The notes under the pieces: model-generated
Told to the model about the DNA's origin: nothing
Databases searched by the model: none
Seen by the model: the letters and a program-made list of their open reading frames with translations, nothing else
Program-made: the position numbers and the translations under genes
Shown: positions 46,706 through 53,645 of the stretch, one piece after another
Position numbering within the stretch: position 1 is the first letter of the stretch
Layout: every line of letters starts with the position of its first letter
From: Bacteroidota bacterium
GTDB taxonomy: Bacteria > Bacteroidota > Bacteroidia > Bacteroidales > JAAUTT01
Reading direction: 5' to 3'
Length of the DNA stretch: 64,000 nt
NCBI GenBank assembly: GCA_023429135.1
Contig: JAEYWD010000008.1
Location: 248,001 to 312,000, forward strand

Positions 46706-46962
46706 GAACCATCGAATTTGTCCCCAAAGCCTTTAAAGAATATCAGGACTGGGTACAAAAAGACAGAAAGACAGCTTTGCGGATCAGTGACCTCATACTC
46801 GACATACTTCGCAATCCTTATGAAGGTCTTGGAAAACCAGAACCTTTGAAATATCAATTCCAAGGTTATTGGAGCAGAAGAATTGATCAGGAACATCGGC
46901 TTATTTATACCATTAATGATGAATCGGTTGTAATTATTTCCTGCTATTCTCATTATAAATAA
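46702..46962 (+). CDS. yoeB: YoeB/Txe-family mRNA interferase toxin
   Basis: 86 residues, the normal size. The match to YoeB is strong: FKEYQDWVQKDRKTALRISD at the start, NPYEGLGKPEPLKYQF carrying the catalytic glutamate (in KPEPL), YWSRRIDQEHRLIY carrying the arginine and histidine of the active site, and the C-terminal SCYSHYK carrying the conserved His-Tyr. YoeB enters the ribosomal A site and cleaves mRNA during translation. All key residues are present, so the toxin should be active when freed from its antitoxin. Being embedded in the molybdate operon may help to keep this region in the genome. Confidence 0.94.
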   Translation: MRTIEFVPKAFKEYQDWVQKDRKTALRISDLILDILRNPYEGLGKPEPLKYQFQGYWSRRIDQEHRLIYTINDESVVIISCYSHYK

Positions 46963-46988
46963 ATTTAATTTAATCTCCGATTCCCTTA

Positions 46989-47080
46989 TGTTCGGCTAAG
47001 GCTCTCGCCTCAGTCGCATTTATTTAGTCAGGCTGAGCCTGACAAGATACTTTTGGCGAAGGCAGAGCCTTCGCTAAACC
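46989..47080. repeat. Three-hairpin repeat, copy 2 (direct repeat right of the toxin-antitoxin pair)
   Basis: 92 bp from TGTTCGGCTAAGG to CTAAACC, ending exactly at the stop codon of the di-TOBE gene. Hairpins: aAGGCTcTcGCCTc, TCAGGCTGAGCCTGA and CGAAGGCaGAGCCTTCG. It is about 87% identical by eye to copy 1 in the same orientation. Confidence 0.8.
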
Positions 47081-47488
47081 TTATCCTGAAGCCCTCACCA
47101 CCGAAACCTCATTGGCTTTAATCATGGCCGTTACTTCATCGCCAGGCTGGATGTTCATTCCTTCGATGGAGCGGGTAGTGATGGCCGAGGTAATGTGCCT
47201 GTTTTTGAAAAGCAAATGCACAAGCCCTATCAGCTTCCCTTTCTCAACGGCCGTTACCCGGCACAGCAACCGGTTCCGCAGGCTTATCATGCCCGAAAAA
47301 TCTTTCATAAGCGAAACTTCTGTTTCCTTAAATACAACTGAAACCTGGTTGCCTTCTTTCAGCCAGGAGGCAGAATAAGGGTTATCGGTAAGCAAAGCCG
47401 ACATGGCTGTTCCTTCAACCTCAACATCCAAAAGCAGGATGGAGTCGGCTGAAGAGATTTTGGTGATGGTGGCTGGTAAAATGTTCAT
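47081..47488 (-). CDS. Di-TOBE molybdate-binding protein (Mop-like)
   Basis: 135 residues made of two TOBE/Mop domains: about 1-68 (LPATITKISSADSILLLDVE) and about 70-135 (SLRNRLLCRVTAVEKG; TTRSIEGMNIQPGDEVTAMI), each with the TOBE pattern of strand, hydrophobic strand, and a final turn with a PGD or LKEG motif. Proteins of this kind bind molybdate or tungstate in oligomers, acting as storage (molbindin) or as the sensory part of ModE and ModC. No DNA-binding domain is present, so storage or delivery is more likely than regulation. It lies 18 nt after modA, and modB follows beyond the toxin-antitoxin insertion. Its stop codon abuts the 92-bp repeat. Confidence 0.85.
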   Translation of the reverse strand: MNILPATITKISSADSILLLDVEVEGTAMSALLTDNPYSASWLKEGNQVSVVFKETEVSLMKDFSGMISLRNRLLCRVTAVEKGKLIGLVHLLFKNRHITSAITTRSIEGMNIQPGDEVTAMIKANEVSVVRASG

Positions 47489-47506
47489 AGGAATAAGAAA
47501 GAGGCC

Positions 47507-48304
47507 TCACCCCCGGCCCCTCTCCAGTTGGAGAGGGGAGGGAATACAGGCTACGGTTATTTTTTTAGGAACGGTAAAGCCATATTTTTCAAAGATGGGG
47601 GCGCAGGCAGGGCTGAGCACAAATTCCATGAAATACCTTGCTGAAATATTGAACTTTGCTTTTTTCAACTGAATGCATCCTTGTTCAATAGGAGAGTAGA
47701 GCTTTTTATCCAAAATTATGTAAGTTCCTTTGTTCTTAAATTCAGGCGAGATAGCTATAGACAAGGCCAAAAAGGCCACATCTGCATTTCCGGTTATAGC
47801 AAATTGTCCTGCTTGTGATATATTATCGCCTAAAATAAGCTTGTCCTGAACCTTATTGTAAAATCCTTTGATTTTTAGGAACTCTTCTGCCCTTTTTCCA
47901 TAGGGAGCATGTTTAGGATTGGCAATAGCAATCCGTTTTACCTGAGAATCCATTAATATTTCAATTCCGCGATCAAACTTCACAACAGTGCTGTATAAAA
48001 CCAAAGTGCCGTAAGCATAAGTACTAATTTCGCCATCAACATATCCGGATTCCTTTAATTGCAGGGGATATGTAATGTCGGCGGAGAAAAACAGATCGAA
48101 ATTAGCACCATTCGATATTTGCTGAAAAAACAAACCCGATGAACCGTAGCTCACTTCAACCTTTACGTTTGGATATTTTGCTCTGAATCCATTCAATATT
48201 TCGGGCATGGCAAATTTCAGGTCGGCAGCCGCTGCAATTCTCAAGGTTTGAGACTGAATAACTCCAACACCCATTAAAACAACAAAAATCAATAATCCCT
48301 TCAT
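47507..48304 (-). CDS. modA: Molybdate-binding periplasmic protein ModA
   Basis: 265 residues with a signal peptide (MKGLLIFVVLMGVGVIQSQ). ModA landmarks: AAAADLKFAMPEIL near the start, SYGSSGLFFQQISNGANFDLFFSAD (oxyanion-binding serines), YAYGTLVLYS, AIANPKHAPYGKRAEEFL and NADVAFLALS. It captures molybdate for ModBC. The last dozen residues (CIPSPLQLERGRG) are encoded by a CCCCTCTCC-type hairpin repeat (47511-47545) of the nif-junction family, so the natural C-terminus was replaced or extended by the repeat; the body ends near KKITVA. It starts 13 nt after nifV and fits a nif-mod transcription unit. Confidence 0.92.
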   Translation of the reverse strand: MKGLLIFVVLMGVGVIQSQTLRIAAAADLKFAMPEILNGFRAKYPNVKVEVSYGSSGLFFQQISNGANFDLFFSADITYPLQLKESGYVDGEISTYAYGTLVLYSTVVKFDRGIEILMDSQVKRIAIANPKHAPYGKRAEEFLKIKGFYNKVQDKLILGDNISQAGQFAITGNADVAFLALSIAISPEFKNKGTYIILDKKLYSPIEQGCIQLKKAKFNISARYFMEFVLSPACAPIFEKYGFTVPKKITVACIPSPLQLERGRG

Positions 48305-48316
48305 AAGCTTAAAGTA

Positions 48317-49450
48317 TTAGTATACTTTCCTACTCTTCATTTCGGAATGAATCATCAGAATTTCCTGTGTGGAAAGACTTCTTTTCAGCAAGTACGATTT
48401 TTCTTTAATCCGTCCTAAGATGAAATTGCTTTCCGTATCGGTTACCATGGTGTTGTTCGTTGCAAAAAAGGCTTTTACCGATGCCCTTCCACTGTGCTTT
48501 CCAAACACGAATTCGCTCTCCTCCCGGCCAATATCGGAGGCTTTGATAATCTGGTACGTTTCGCGGTTACGGAGGAGGCTGTGTGTATGGATGCCCGATT
48601 CGTGCTTCAACACCATATTTCCAGTCACTGGCTTAAAATCGGTAATGGGTTTGCCCGATGCCCTGCTCACATATTGCGAAAGCTGGCTCAGGTATTGGGT
48701 TTGTATGGGCAAGTCGGTTTTTTCCGAAATCCTCAATGCCATTACCACTTCTTCGAGAGCGGCATTTCCTGCCCGTTCGCCAATTCCGTTTACAGTAACG
48801 CTGGCATAATTAGCGCCCGCTTGAAATGCTGTGATGGTATTGGCGGTTGCCATTCCCAAATCGTTATGCCCATGGAATTCCAGGCCCATGGATGGGTGCT
48901 TTTTCCTAATCTTTTTGAAAAGCTGAAATGTGGAAAAAGGATTCAGGATACCGACCGTATCGGCAATCCTGACACGGTAAACACCAAGCGCATGGGCTGA
49001 ATCGATGAATTCATCCAGAAATTTCATATCGCACCTTGAGGCATCCTGAGCACCAATGGTGACATACTCGAACCTGTCGGCGGCATATTTTACCAAGGTG
49101 TTTAGGGAATCCATCACCCACGTTTTTGATTTGTCGAGTGCTGCCAGGTGAATGTCGGACACAGGAAACGAAATATGTACGCCATTGCTACCAATTTTAG
49201 CGGCAGCATCTATGTCCGTAATCCTTGCCCGGCACCAGCTCAGTGTTTTAAACCGGAATCCCTGCCGTACAATGTTCTTAAGGTCGTGTGCTTCCCGTTT
49301 GCCCATGGCAGGTGTTCCAATTTCAACCTCATCAATACCCGCTTTGTTCAGGAGACTGCATATTTCGAGTTTTTCCTTTAACAGGAATACCACACCGGGG
49401 GCTTGTTCGCCATCGCGCAGGGTGGTGTCGATTAAGGATATGGTTTTCAT
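48317..49450 (-). CDS. nifV: Homocitrate synthase NifV
   Basis: 377 residues, normal for NifV. The DRE-TIM metallolyase signature is DTTLRDGEQAPGVVF at the start, the metal-binding histidines are in GLEFHGHNDLGMATAN, and VNGIGERAGNAALEEV and HESGIHTHSLL are the further conserved blocks. NifV condenses acetyl-CoA and 2-oxoglutarate to R-homocitrate, the organic ligand of FeMo-co. Leucine-biosynthesis 2-isopropylmalate synthases and lysine homocitrate synthases are close relatives, but the length and place between nif and mod genes decide for NifV. It lies between the ferredoxin (about 200 nt upstream, with a repeat) and modA (13 nt downstream). Confidence 0.94.
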   Translation of the reverse strand: MKTISLIDTTLRDGEQAPGVVFLLKEKLEICSLLNKAGIDEVEIGTPAMGKREAHDLKNIVRQGFRFKTLSWCRARITDIDAAAKIGSNGVHISFPVSDIHLAALDKSKTWVMDSLNTLVKYAADRFEYVTIGAQDASRCDMKFLDEFIDSAHALGVYRVRIADTVGILNPFSTFQLFKKIRKKHPSMGLEFHGHNDLGMATANTITAFQAGANYASVTVNGIGERAGNAALEEVVMALRISEKTDLPIQTQYLSQLSQYVSRASGKPITDFKPVTGNMVLKHESGIHTHSLLRNRETYQIIKASDIGREESEFVFGKHSGRASVKAFFATNNTMVTDTESNFILGRIKEKSYLLKRSLSTQEILMIHSEMKSRKVY

Positions 49451-49521
49451 GGTGATGGTTTTAAAATTTAAACACGAAGGCAGAAAGACACGAAAAATTA
49501 GATATGAAGATGGTGCGCCCC

Positions 49522-49615
49522 TTCGTTTGGCGAAGGCTGTGCCTTCGTCATTTTTATTCTTTCAGGCTGAGCCTGATTTGATATTTTCGACTGAGGCACA
49601 GCCTCAGCCGAACAA
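49522..49615. repeat. Three-hairpin repeat, copy 3
   Basis: Starts cgtttggcGAAGGCTGTGCCTTC, centre TCAGGCTGAGCCTGA, ends GACTGAGGCACAGCCTCAGCCGAAC. The central hairpin and its AT-rich spacers run in the same direction as in copies 1 and 2, but the outer GAAGGC and TGAGGC hairpins have changed places. It lies between nifV and the ferredoxin gene. Confidence 0.78.
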
Positions 49616-49652
49616 CAGACGGCCTATAGGCCGTCCGTGCAGAATCCGGATA

Positions 49653-49955
49653 TCATCCGATCAGATATTCCGATACAGAATCGCCATTTTCGAGGGCATC
49701 AAGAATTTCGTCGACGCGGTCTTCGTTTACGCCACCATACCAAAAATTATTGGGTTGTACCACCATAATGGGGCCTTGTGCACAAACATTGAGACAGGCT
49801 GTGGTAGTCACAACAGCATTTATCCCACGATCAGCACAACCTTCGTTGATGTACTGTAAAAGCCCGGTTGCACCTTTTCGGTTGCAGGCTCCCTGGGCAT
49901 CTCCGGCAACCCTGTACGAGTTGCAAACTAAAATCATAAAGTCTGGTTTTTTCAT
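49653..49955 (-). CDS. Nif-associated thioredoxin-like [2Fe-2S] ferredoxin
   Basis: 100 residues from the ATG at 49955; the frame continues upstream only through a hairpin repeat. It matches the clostridial/Shethna-type 2Fe-2S ferredoxin: ILVCNSYRVAGDAQGACNRK with the first two cluster cysteines, TTACLNVCAQGPIMVVQPN with the other two, then FWYGGVNEDRVDEIL and the ending NGDSVSEYLIG. All four expected ligands are present; a fifth, non-ligand cysteine of the Clostridium pasteurianum protein is Tyr here. Such ferredoxins interact with the MoFe protein and are often encoded in nif clusters. It lies between nifB and nifV, separated from nifB by the 21-bp tandem array. Confidence 0.9.
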   Translation of the reverse strand: MKKPDFMILVCNSYRVAGDAQGACNRKGATGLLQYINEGCADRGINAVVTTTACLNVCAQGPIMVVQPNNFWYGGVNEDRVDEILDALENGDSVSEYLIG

Positions 49956-49971
49956 TTTAGTATAGTTTGAA

Positions 49972-50020
49972 GCCTCTCCCCCGACCCCTCTCCTATGGGA
50001 GAGGGGAGGAATACAGGCCT
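49972..50020. repeat. GGAGAGGGG hairpin repeat between ferredoxin and tandem array
   Basis: gcctctcccccgaCCCCTCTCCtatgGGAGAGGGGaggaatacagg. A near-identical element lies at 50522-50570, in the same orientation, on the other side of the 21-bp array. Others of the family are at 46200, 47511, 53515, 55035, 55135 and 56613. Confidence 0.8.
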
Positions 50021-50077
50021 TGATTAAAGGTTTTTGCCACATTTTTGTACCTCATACTTCATTTTTACTACCTCTTA

Positions 50078-50413
50078 GGTAGTAATTGCTAATTTCAAGG
50101 TACCTTTTAATGCCTTTCCGGTATATTTTTCTCTCTCTGAGGTACTAATTTCTATCGAAAAGGTACCTTTTTCTATGTCTGAGGTACTTTTTTCCTGCAA
50201 AAAGGTACTAATTTCTACCTCCAGGGTACCTTTTAGTATCTCTTCGGTACTTTTTAATACCCCAGGGATACTTTTTTCTACTTGTAAGGTACCTTTTTCT
50301 ATCTCTGAGATACCTTCTTCTCCTAAAGAGGTACTAGATTTTAACTTCAGGGTAGCTTTAAGTACCTTTGAAGTACTTTTTTCTATCTAAAAGGTACTTT
50401 TAAATACCTCTGA
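50078..50413. repeat. Sixteen-unit 21-bp degenerate tandem array
   Basis: Sixteen consecutive units of exactly 21 bp, no indels, consensus close to GGTACYTTTTTCTATCTCTGA. Nearly every unit starts GGTAC or GATAC and has a T-run at positions 7-11; the last third varies. On the minus strand one frame reads heptapeptides of the form x-E-I/V-E/L-K-S/G-T through all units, with a single stop in unit 15 (counting from the left) and a TAA directly after unit 1 (50075-50077), but no start codon. On the plus strand a frame reads V-L/P-F-S units. There are no unique spacers, so it is not a CRISPR. Function unknown. Confidence 0.9.
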
Positions 50414-50430
50414 GTTTCACCGCCGACCCT

Positions 50431-50521
50431 TGTTCGGCGAAGGCTGTGCCTTCGTCATTTTTATCTTATCAAGGCTAAGCCTGATTAATATTTCCGACTG
50501 AGGCACAGCCTCAGCCGAACA
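50431..50521. repeat. Three-hairpin repeat, copy 4
   Basis: The most complete copy: it begins TGTTCGGC and ends GCCGAACA, giving 8-bp terminal inverted repeats. Inside are GAAGGCTGTGCCTTC, AGGCTAAGCCT and TGAGGCACAGCCTCA hairpins, in the same order as copy 3. It lies directly between the 21-bp array and a GGAGAGGGG hairpin. Confidence 0.8.
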
Positions 50522-50630
50522 GCGGCCTCACCCCCGACCCCTCTCCTATGGGAGAGGGGAGAAATACAGTGGTGATTTTAATTCGGTGCTGTCTTCAAGG
50601 TCCCCCTTCGGGGGATTTAGGGGGCCTCCC
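50522..50630. repeat. Two hairpin repeats downstream of nifB
   Basis: First, CCCCTCTCCtatgGGAGAGGGG near 50537-50558, in the same element as 49972-50020. Second, gtCCCCCttcGGGGGattt near 50600-50617. They immediately follow the nifB stop codon and could form a processing or attenuation hairpin in the nif message. Confidence 0.7.
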
Positions 50631-50632
50631 TC

Positions 50633-51898
50633 TCACGCACACCCGCTCGCCGTTCCCCGGCACGATTCGCCGCAGCGAAACATATCAGCTTTTTTTACTG
50701 TTTTGAGCGGAGTGCCATTGAAAACAGCATCAAGGCCTTCGTCAATCATACCTGTCATTTGTATCACCCTGATTCCGGAGTTTTGGATGATGTTCAACGG
50801 ATTGGGGCCAACTCCCGACACCAGCAATGCCTGGCAGTCGTTCAACACGTTGGCGAGGTTTACCCACCGGAAATCGCCTGTCCCTGAAGGTGGAGTTTTG
50901 CGCTCTTCAACAAAATGAAAACCATTGCGGGTATGTTTGTAGATATACAAAACATCGGCCTCGCCGAGGTGCTGGTTTACCAGCATTCCCTCGTGGGTGG
51001 CCACAGCCACATAAGGTCTGTCGTTATCCGCAATCGGACTGTTTGCGTATTCCTGTATCATGCCAAAAGCTTCTTTGTAATCCTGTCCCAACAGACCTGC
51101 TGCATCGGCACGGCAGCGGGCGCAGTGGTTCATAGGTTTTATATATTTCGAAATTTGTTTCCGTACGTTGGCTATCAAACCTTTCGAAGGTTCTTCGATG
51201 TTCTCGAAAACAGTGTCCTTGTTTGGATACACCGGAATGCAGTTCATGGTATCGGCACCAAGAGCTGCAACCTTTTCGGCTACAGCCTCGATGTGAAACT
51301 CATTGATGCCGGGCAATATAATGGTGTTTATTTTTACAGTGATGCCTTTGGCCTTTAGCAGCGGGATGGCTTTTAACTGCTGATCGAGCAGCACGCGGGC
51401 AGCTTCTACGCCACGATAGACTTTCTGGTCCTTACGCACCCAGGAATAAATTTTGGCACCAATCTCGGGATTGATGAAATTGATGGTGATGGTCACATGC
51501 GATACCCGGAGTTCTGCCAGTTGGTCGATGTAAGGGATAAGGTTGAGGCCATTGGTGGAGAGGCAGAAAATTTTCTCAGGAAACTCTTTTCCGGCGAGGC
51601 GGATGGTTTCCAGGGTTTCTTCTGGATTTGCGAAGGGGTCGCCCGGGCCGGCAATACCGATGACCGAGAGGTTCTCGAGCCGCCCGTTCAGATCCCTTAA
51701 ATAAGCTACTGCCTGACGTGGCAACAACACCGAGCTGGTAACACCCGGACGGCTTTCGTTTACACAGTCGTACAAACGGTTACAGTAATTGCACTGGATA
51801 TTGCACTTGGGTGCGACAGGAAGGTGAACACGTGCATATTTGTGCTTGGCCTCTGCATCGAAGCAGGGATGAAGTTTTTGTGTATCGGTGCTGTCCAT
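50633..51898 (-). CDS. nifB: FeMo-cofactor biosynthesis radical SAM protein NifB with NifX-like domain
   Basis: 421 residues. The radical SAM cluster motif is C-x3-C-x2-C in KCNIQCNYCNRLYDC, with the NifB-specific continuation NESRPGVTS. SAM-binding and substrate blocks include GIAGPGDPFANPEETLETI and INTIILPGINEFH, and the cysteines in HCARCRADAAGLLGQD. From about residue 305 a NifX-like cofactor-binding domain follows (VAVATHEGMLVNQHLGEAD ... LLVSGVGPNPL). NifB makes the 8Fe-9S-C core (NifB-co) from two 4Fe-4S clusters; the fused NifX-like part may hold it for NifEN, and no separate nifX was seen. It lies about 250 nt after nifN, with a hairpin repeat between. Confidence 0.96.
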   Translation of the reverse strand: MDSTDTQKLHPCFDAEAKHKYARVHLPVAPKCNIQCNYCNRLYDCVNESRPGVTSSVLLPRQAVAYLRDLNGRLENLSVIGIAGPGDPFANPEETLETIRLAGKEFPEKIFCLSTNGLNLIPYIDQLAELRVSHVTITINFINPEIGAKIYSWVRKDQKVYRGVEAARVLLDQQLKAIPLLKAKGITVKINTIILPGINEFHIEAVAEKVAALGADTMNCIPVYPNKDTVFENIEEPSKGLIANVRKQISKYIKPMNHCARCRADAAGLLGQDYKEAFGMIQEYANSPIADNDRPYVAVATHEGMLVNQHLGEADVLYIYKHTRNGFHFVEERKTPPSGTGDFRWVNLANVLNDCQALLVSGVGPNPLNIIQNSGIRVIQMTGMIDEGLDAVFNGTPLKTVKKADMFRCGESCRGTASGCA

Positions 51899-52033
51899 GA
51901 TATATGTTTTTTAAACTGTTAACACCTCTAAAAGTAAGGTGGAGCGAATTATAAACTTATTCCTTCCGGCGATGTCGAGGTTGTGCTTCTAAACAACTTC
52001 TACTCACGCCGGCTAAAACCCTTGTGTCCTTTG

Positions 52034-52081
52034 CCCCCGGGGCGTTGCCCCGGGCTGAATTATCTTGCCCTTTCAGGGCAA
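52034..52081. repeat. Double hairpin repeat between nifN and nifB
   Basis: Hairpin 1 at 52034-52054 (CCCGGGGC/GCCCCGGG) and hairpin 2 at 52065-52081 (TTGCCCtttcaGGGCAA), joined by ctgaattatc. The same arrangement, with ctgtattatcc as joiner, occurs at 1615-1660. The remaining ~150 bp of this gap contain tctgtggtctatcgactatgg words also found near 1740-1810. Confidence 0.65.
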
Positions 52082-52152
52082 ATACCCAGAACCTTTTTCA
52101 ATTCGATTCTATTCCGGCTGTTTGCTGTCGTCTGTGGTCTATCGACTATGGA

Positions 52153-53577
52153 CTAAATATATTTATACCCCACAGGCGAATGCTCCTGCTTGTATTCTAT
52201 CAGTGCATTTACCACCCGGTCGAAAAGTTGCTGGGTTCCGGCATATCCGATATGCTGTATGCGTTGTGCACCAAAGCGGTCGTGTACCGGAAATCCAACC
52301 CTGATAAGGGGTATACCATGCCTGCGCGTGATGTAATACCCTTTGCTGTTACCGATAAAAATATCGGCATCGCCTGGCTCCAGGTTTTTGTCGATAGCAT
52401 CAAAATCGGCATCCTGGAGCACTTTTATATTGTGAAATTTGTTATTTGTAATTTGATTTACCAGTGGTTTTAACCTTCCTGAATTGCCGCCGGAAGCAAC
52501 AATCACGGGCTCCATCCCAATCTCGGTAATGAACGAAAGTAAGCCAAGGACAAGGTCTTCCTCGCCATACAATACCACTTTTTTACCGAAAACATATTTG
52601 TGCCCGTCGATATAAGCATCCACCAGCCTGCTCCGCTCCTTTTCGTATTTCTCGGGAAGCGGTTTTCCGGTAACATCGCCCAGGATGCTCAGGAACTTAT
52701 CGGTTTCTTTAATCCCAATGGGTAATCCTGTTTGATGGCGGGCTACTTTAAAGGTGTTTTCCAGATATTCGCCGGCGGTTATTTTATCGGTACCCGATTT
52801 GTCGGTACTTATTTTTTTATTGAGGACATGGCCGAATTCAAACGAAGCAAGGGCAGAAGCGGTGGTCTCAATCTCTTCAATACCCGTTCCGCCCGAAGGG
52901 ATAAGCATGTAATCGCTCCAATGGCCGTTGTCGAGGGTTTCGGAATAATCGGGGAAAAGCACAAAGGGTTGATCCATGTCGTGCATCAGATCCTTGAGGT
53001 AACGGATGTCGGCAGGAGAAATAAAGCCTGAAAACAGGTTTACATGGTTTTTCTTTTCGGAAGATTTGGCAAATTTTTTAACCACCGCGACAACCGCCTC
53101 ATGGAAACCATCCATGTGTGTGCCCTGATAACTGGGTGTTGAAGCATACACAAATCCCGGGAGATTTTCATCCTTCCGTACAGAAGTATATTCGCGGATA
53201 AGGTTTTCGACATCTTCGCCAATGGTTTCGCTCAAACAGTTGGATGCTATGCCAATTACCTCGGGTTTATATTGTTTGATAATATTGTCGATGCCATTAA
53301 TGAAATTGCGGTTTCCACCAAAAATGGTAGCTTCTTCCGAAAAGCTCGAAGAGGCAATATCAACCGGTTCTTTGTAATGACTGATCATATAACGGCGGAT
53401 ATAGGTAGCACACCCCTGCGATCCATGGATAAGCGGAACACAGCCACGGATGCCTTTGAACACCAGGCTTGCCCCAAGGGGCGAACAGAGCTTGCAGGCA
53501 TTGGTAATATGAGGCCTATCCCCTGGCCCCTTTCCAGAGGAAAAGGGTGTTGCTGTTTCATATTTTGTTTCTTCCAT
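52153..53577 (-). CDS. nifN: FeMo-cofactor scaffold subunit NifN
   Basis: 474 residues from the ATG at 53577 (MEETKYETATP); a start at 53631 would add 18 residues. It is a NifK-like protein with the NifN pattern: NACKLCSPLGASLVFKGIRG, CVPLIHGSQGCATYIRRYM (cluster cysteines) and ASNCLSETIGEDVENLI. With NifE it forms the scaffold on which NifB-co is matured with molybdenum and homocitrate. Residues about 10-22 (PFSSGKGPGDRPH) are encoded by a hairpin repeat (53513-53550) of the nif-junction family, directly before the conserved NACKLC. The gene starts 69 nt after nifE, the gap being mostly repeat. Confidence 0.94.
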   Translation of the reverse strand: MEETKYETATPFSSGKGPGDRPHITNACKLCSPLGASLVFKGIRGCVPLIHGSQGCATYIRRYMISHYKEPVDIASSSFSEEATIFGGNRNFINGIDNIIKQYKPEVIGIASNCLSETIGEDVENLIREYTSVRKDENLPGFVYASTPSYQGTHMDGFHEAVVAVVKKFAKSSEKKNHVNLFSGFISPADIRYLKDLMHDMDQPFVLFPDYSETLDNGHWSDYMLIPSGGTGIEEIETTASALASFEFGHVLNKKISTDKSGTDKITAGEYLENTFKVARHQTGLPIGIKETDKFLSILGDVTGKPLPEKYEKERSRLVDAYIDGHKYVFGKKVVLYGEEDLVLGLLSFITEIGMEPVIVASGGNSGRLKPLVNQITNNKFHNIKVLQDADFDAIDKNLEPGDADIFIGNSKGYYITRRHGIPLIRVGFPVHDRFGAQRIQHIGYAGTQQLFDRVVNALIEYKQEHSPVGYKYI

Positions 53578-53645
53578 TTTACTACCCCCTGTATTAAGTT
53601 TGGTTAAACCATTACAAATAAGCGCAAACATTATATCGAAGCTTC

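Noticed and set aside
49152..49859. Plus-strand frame of 235 codons across nifV and the ferredoxin region
   Set aside because: Antisense to two confident genes and crosses a hairpin repeat; no family features.
49956..50042. Longer ferredoxin starting at 50042
   Set aside because: The extra 29 residues come from the GGAGAGGGG hairpin repeat; the protein from 49955 has the normal ferredoxin start and length.
50175..50390. A 71-codon plus-strand frame with VLFS-type heptads in the tandem array
   Set aside because: The start codon is only a chance ATG inside one repeat unit, the frame is closed just before the first unit, and any frame without stops in a 21-bp repeat gives heptads. The minus strand is equally open.
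50078..50413. CRISPR array
   Set aside because: Units follow each other without unique spacers and are only 21 bp long; no cas genes are present.
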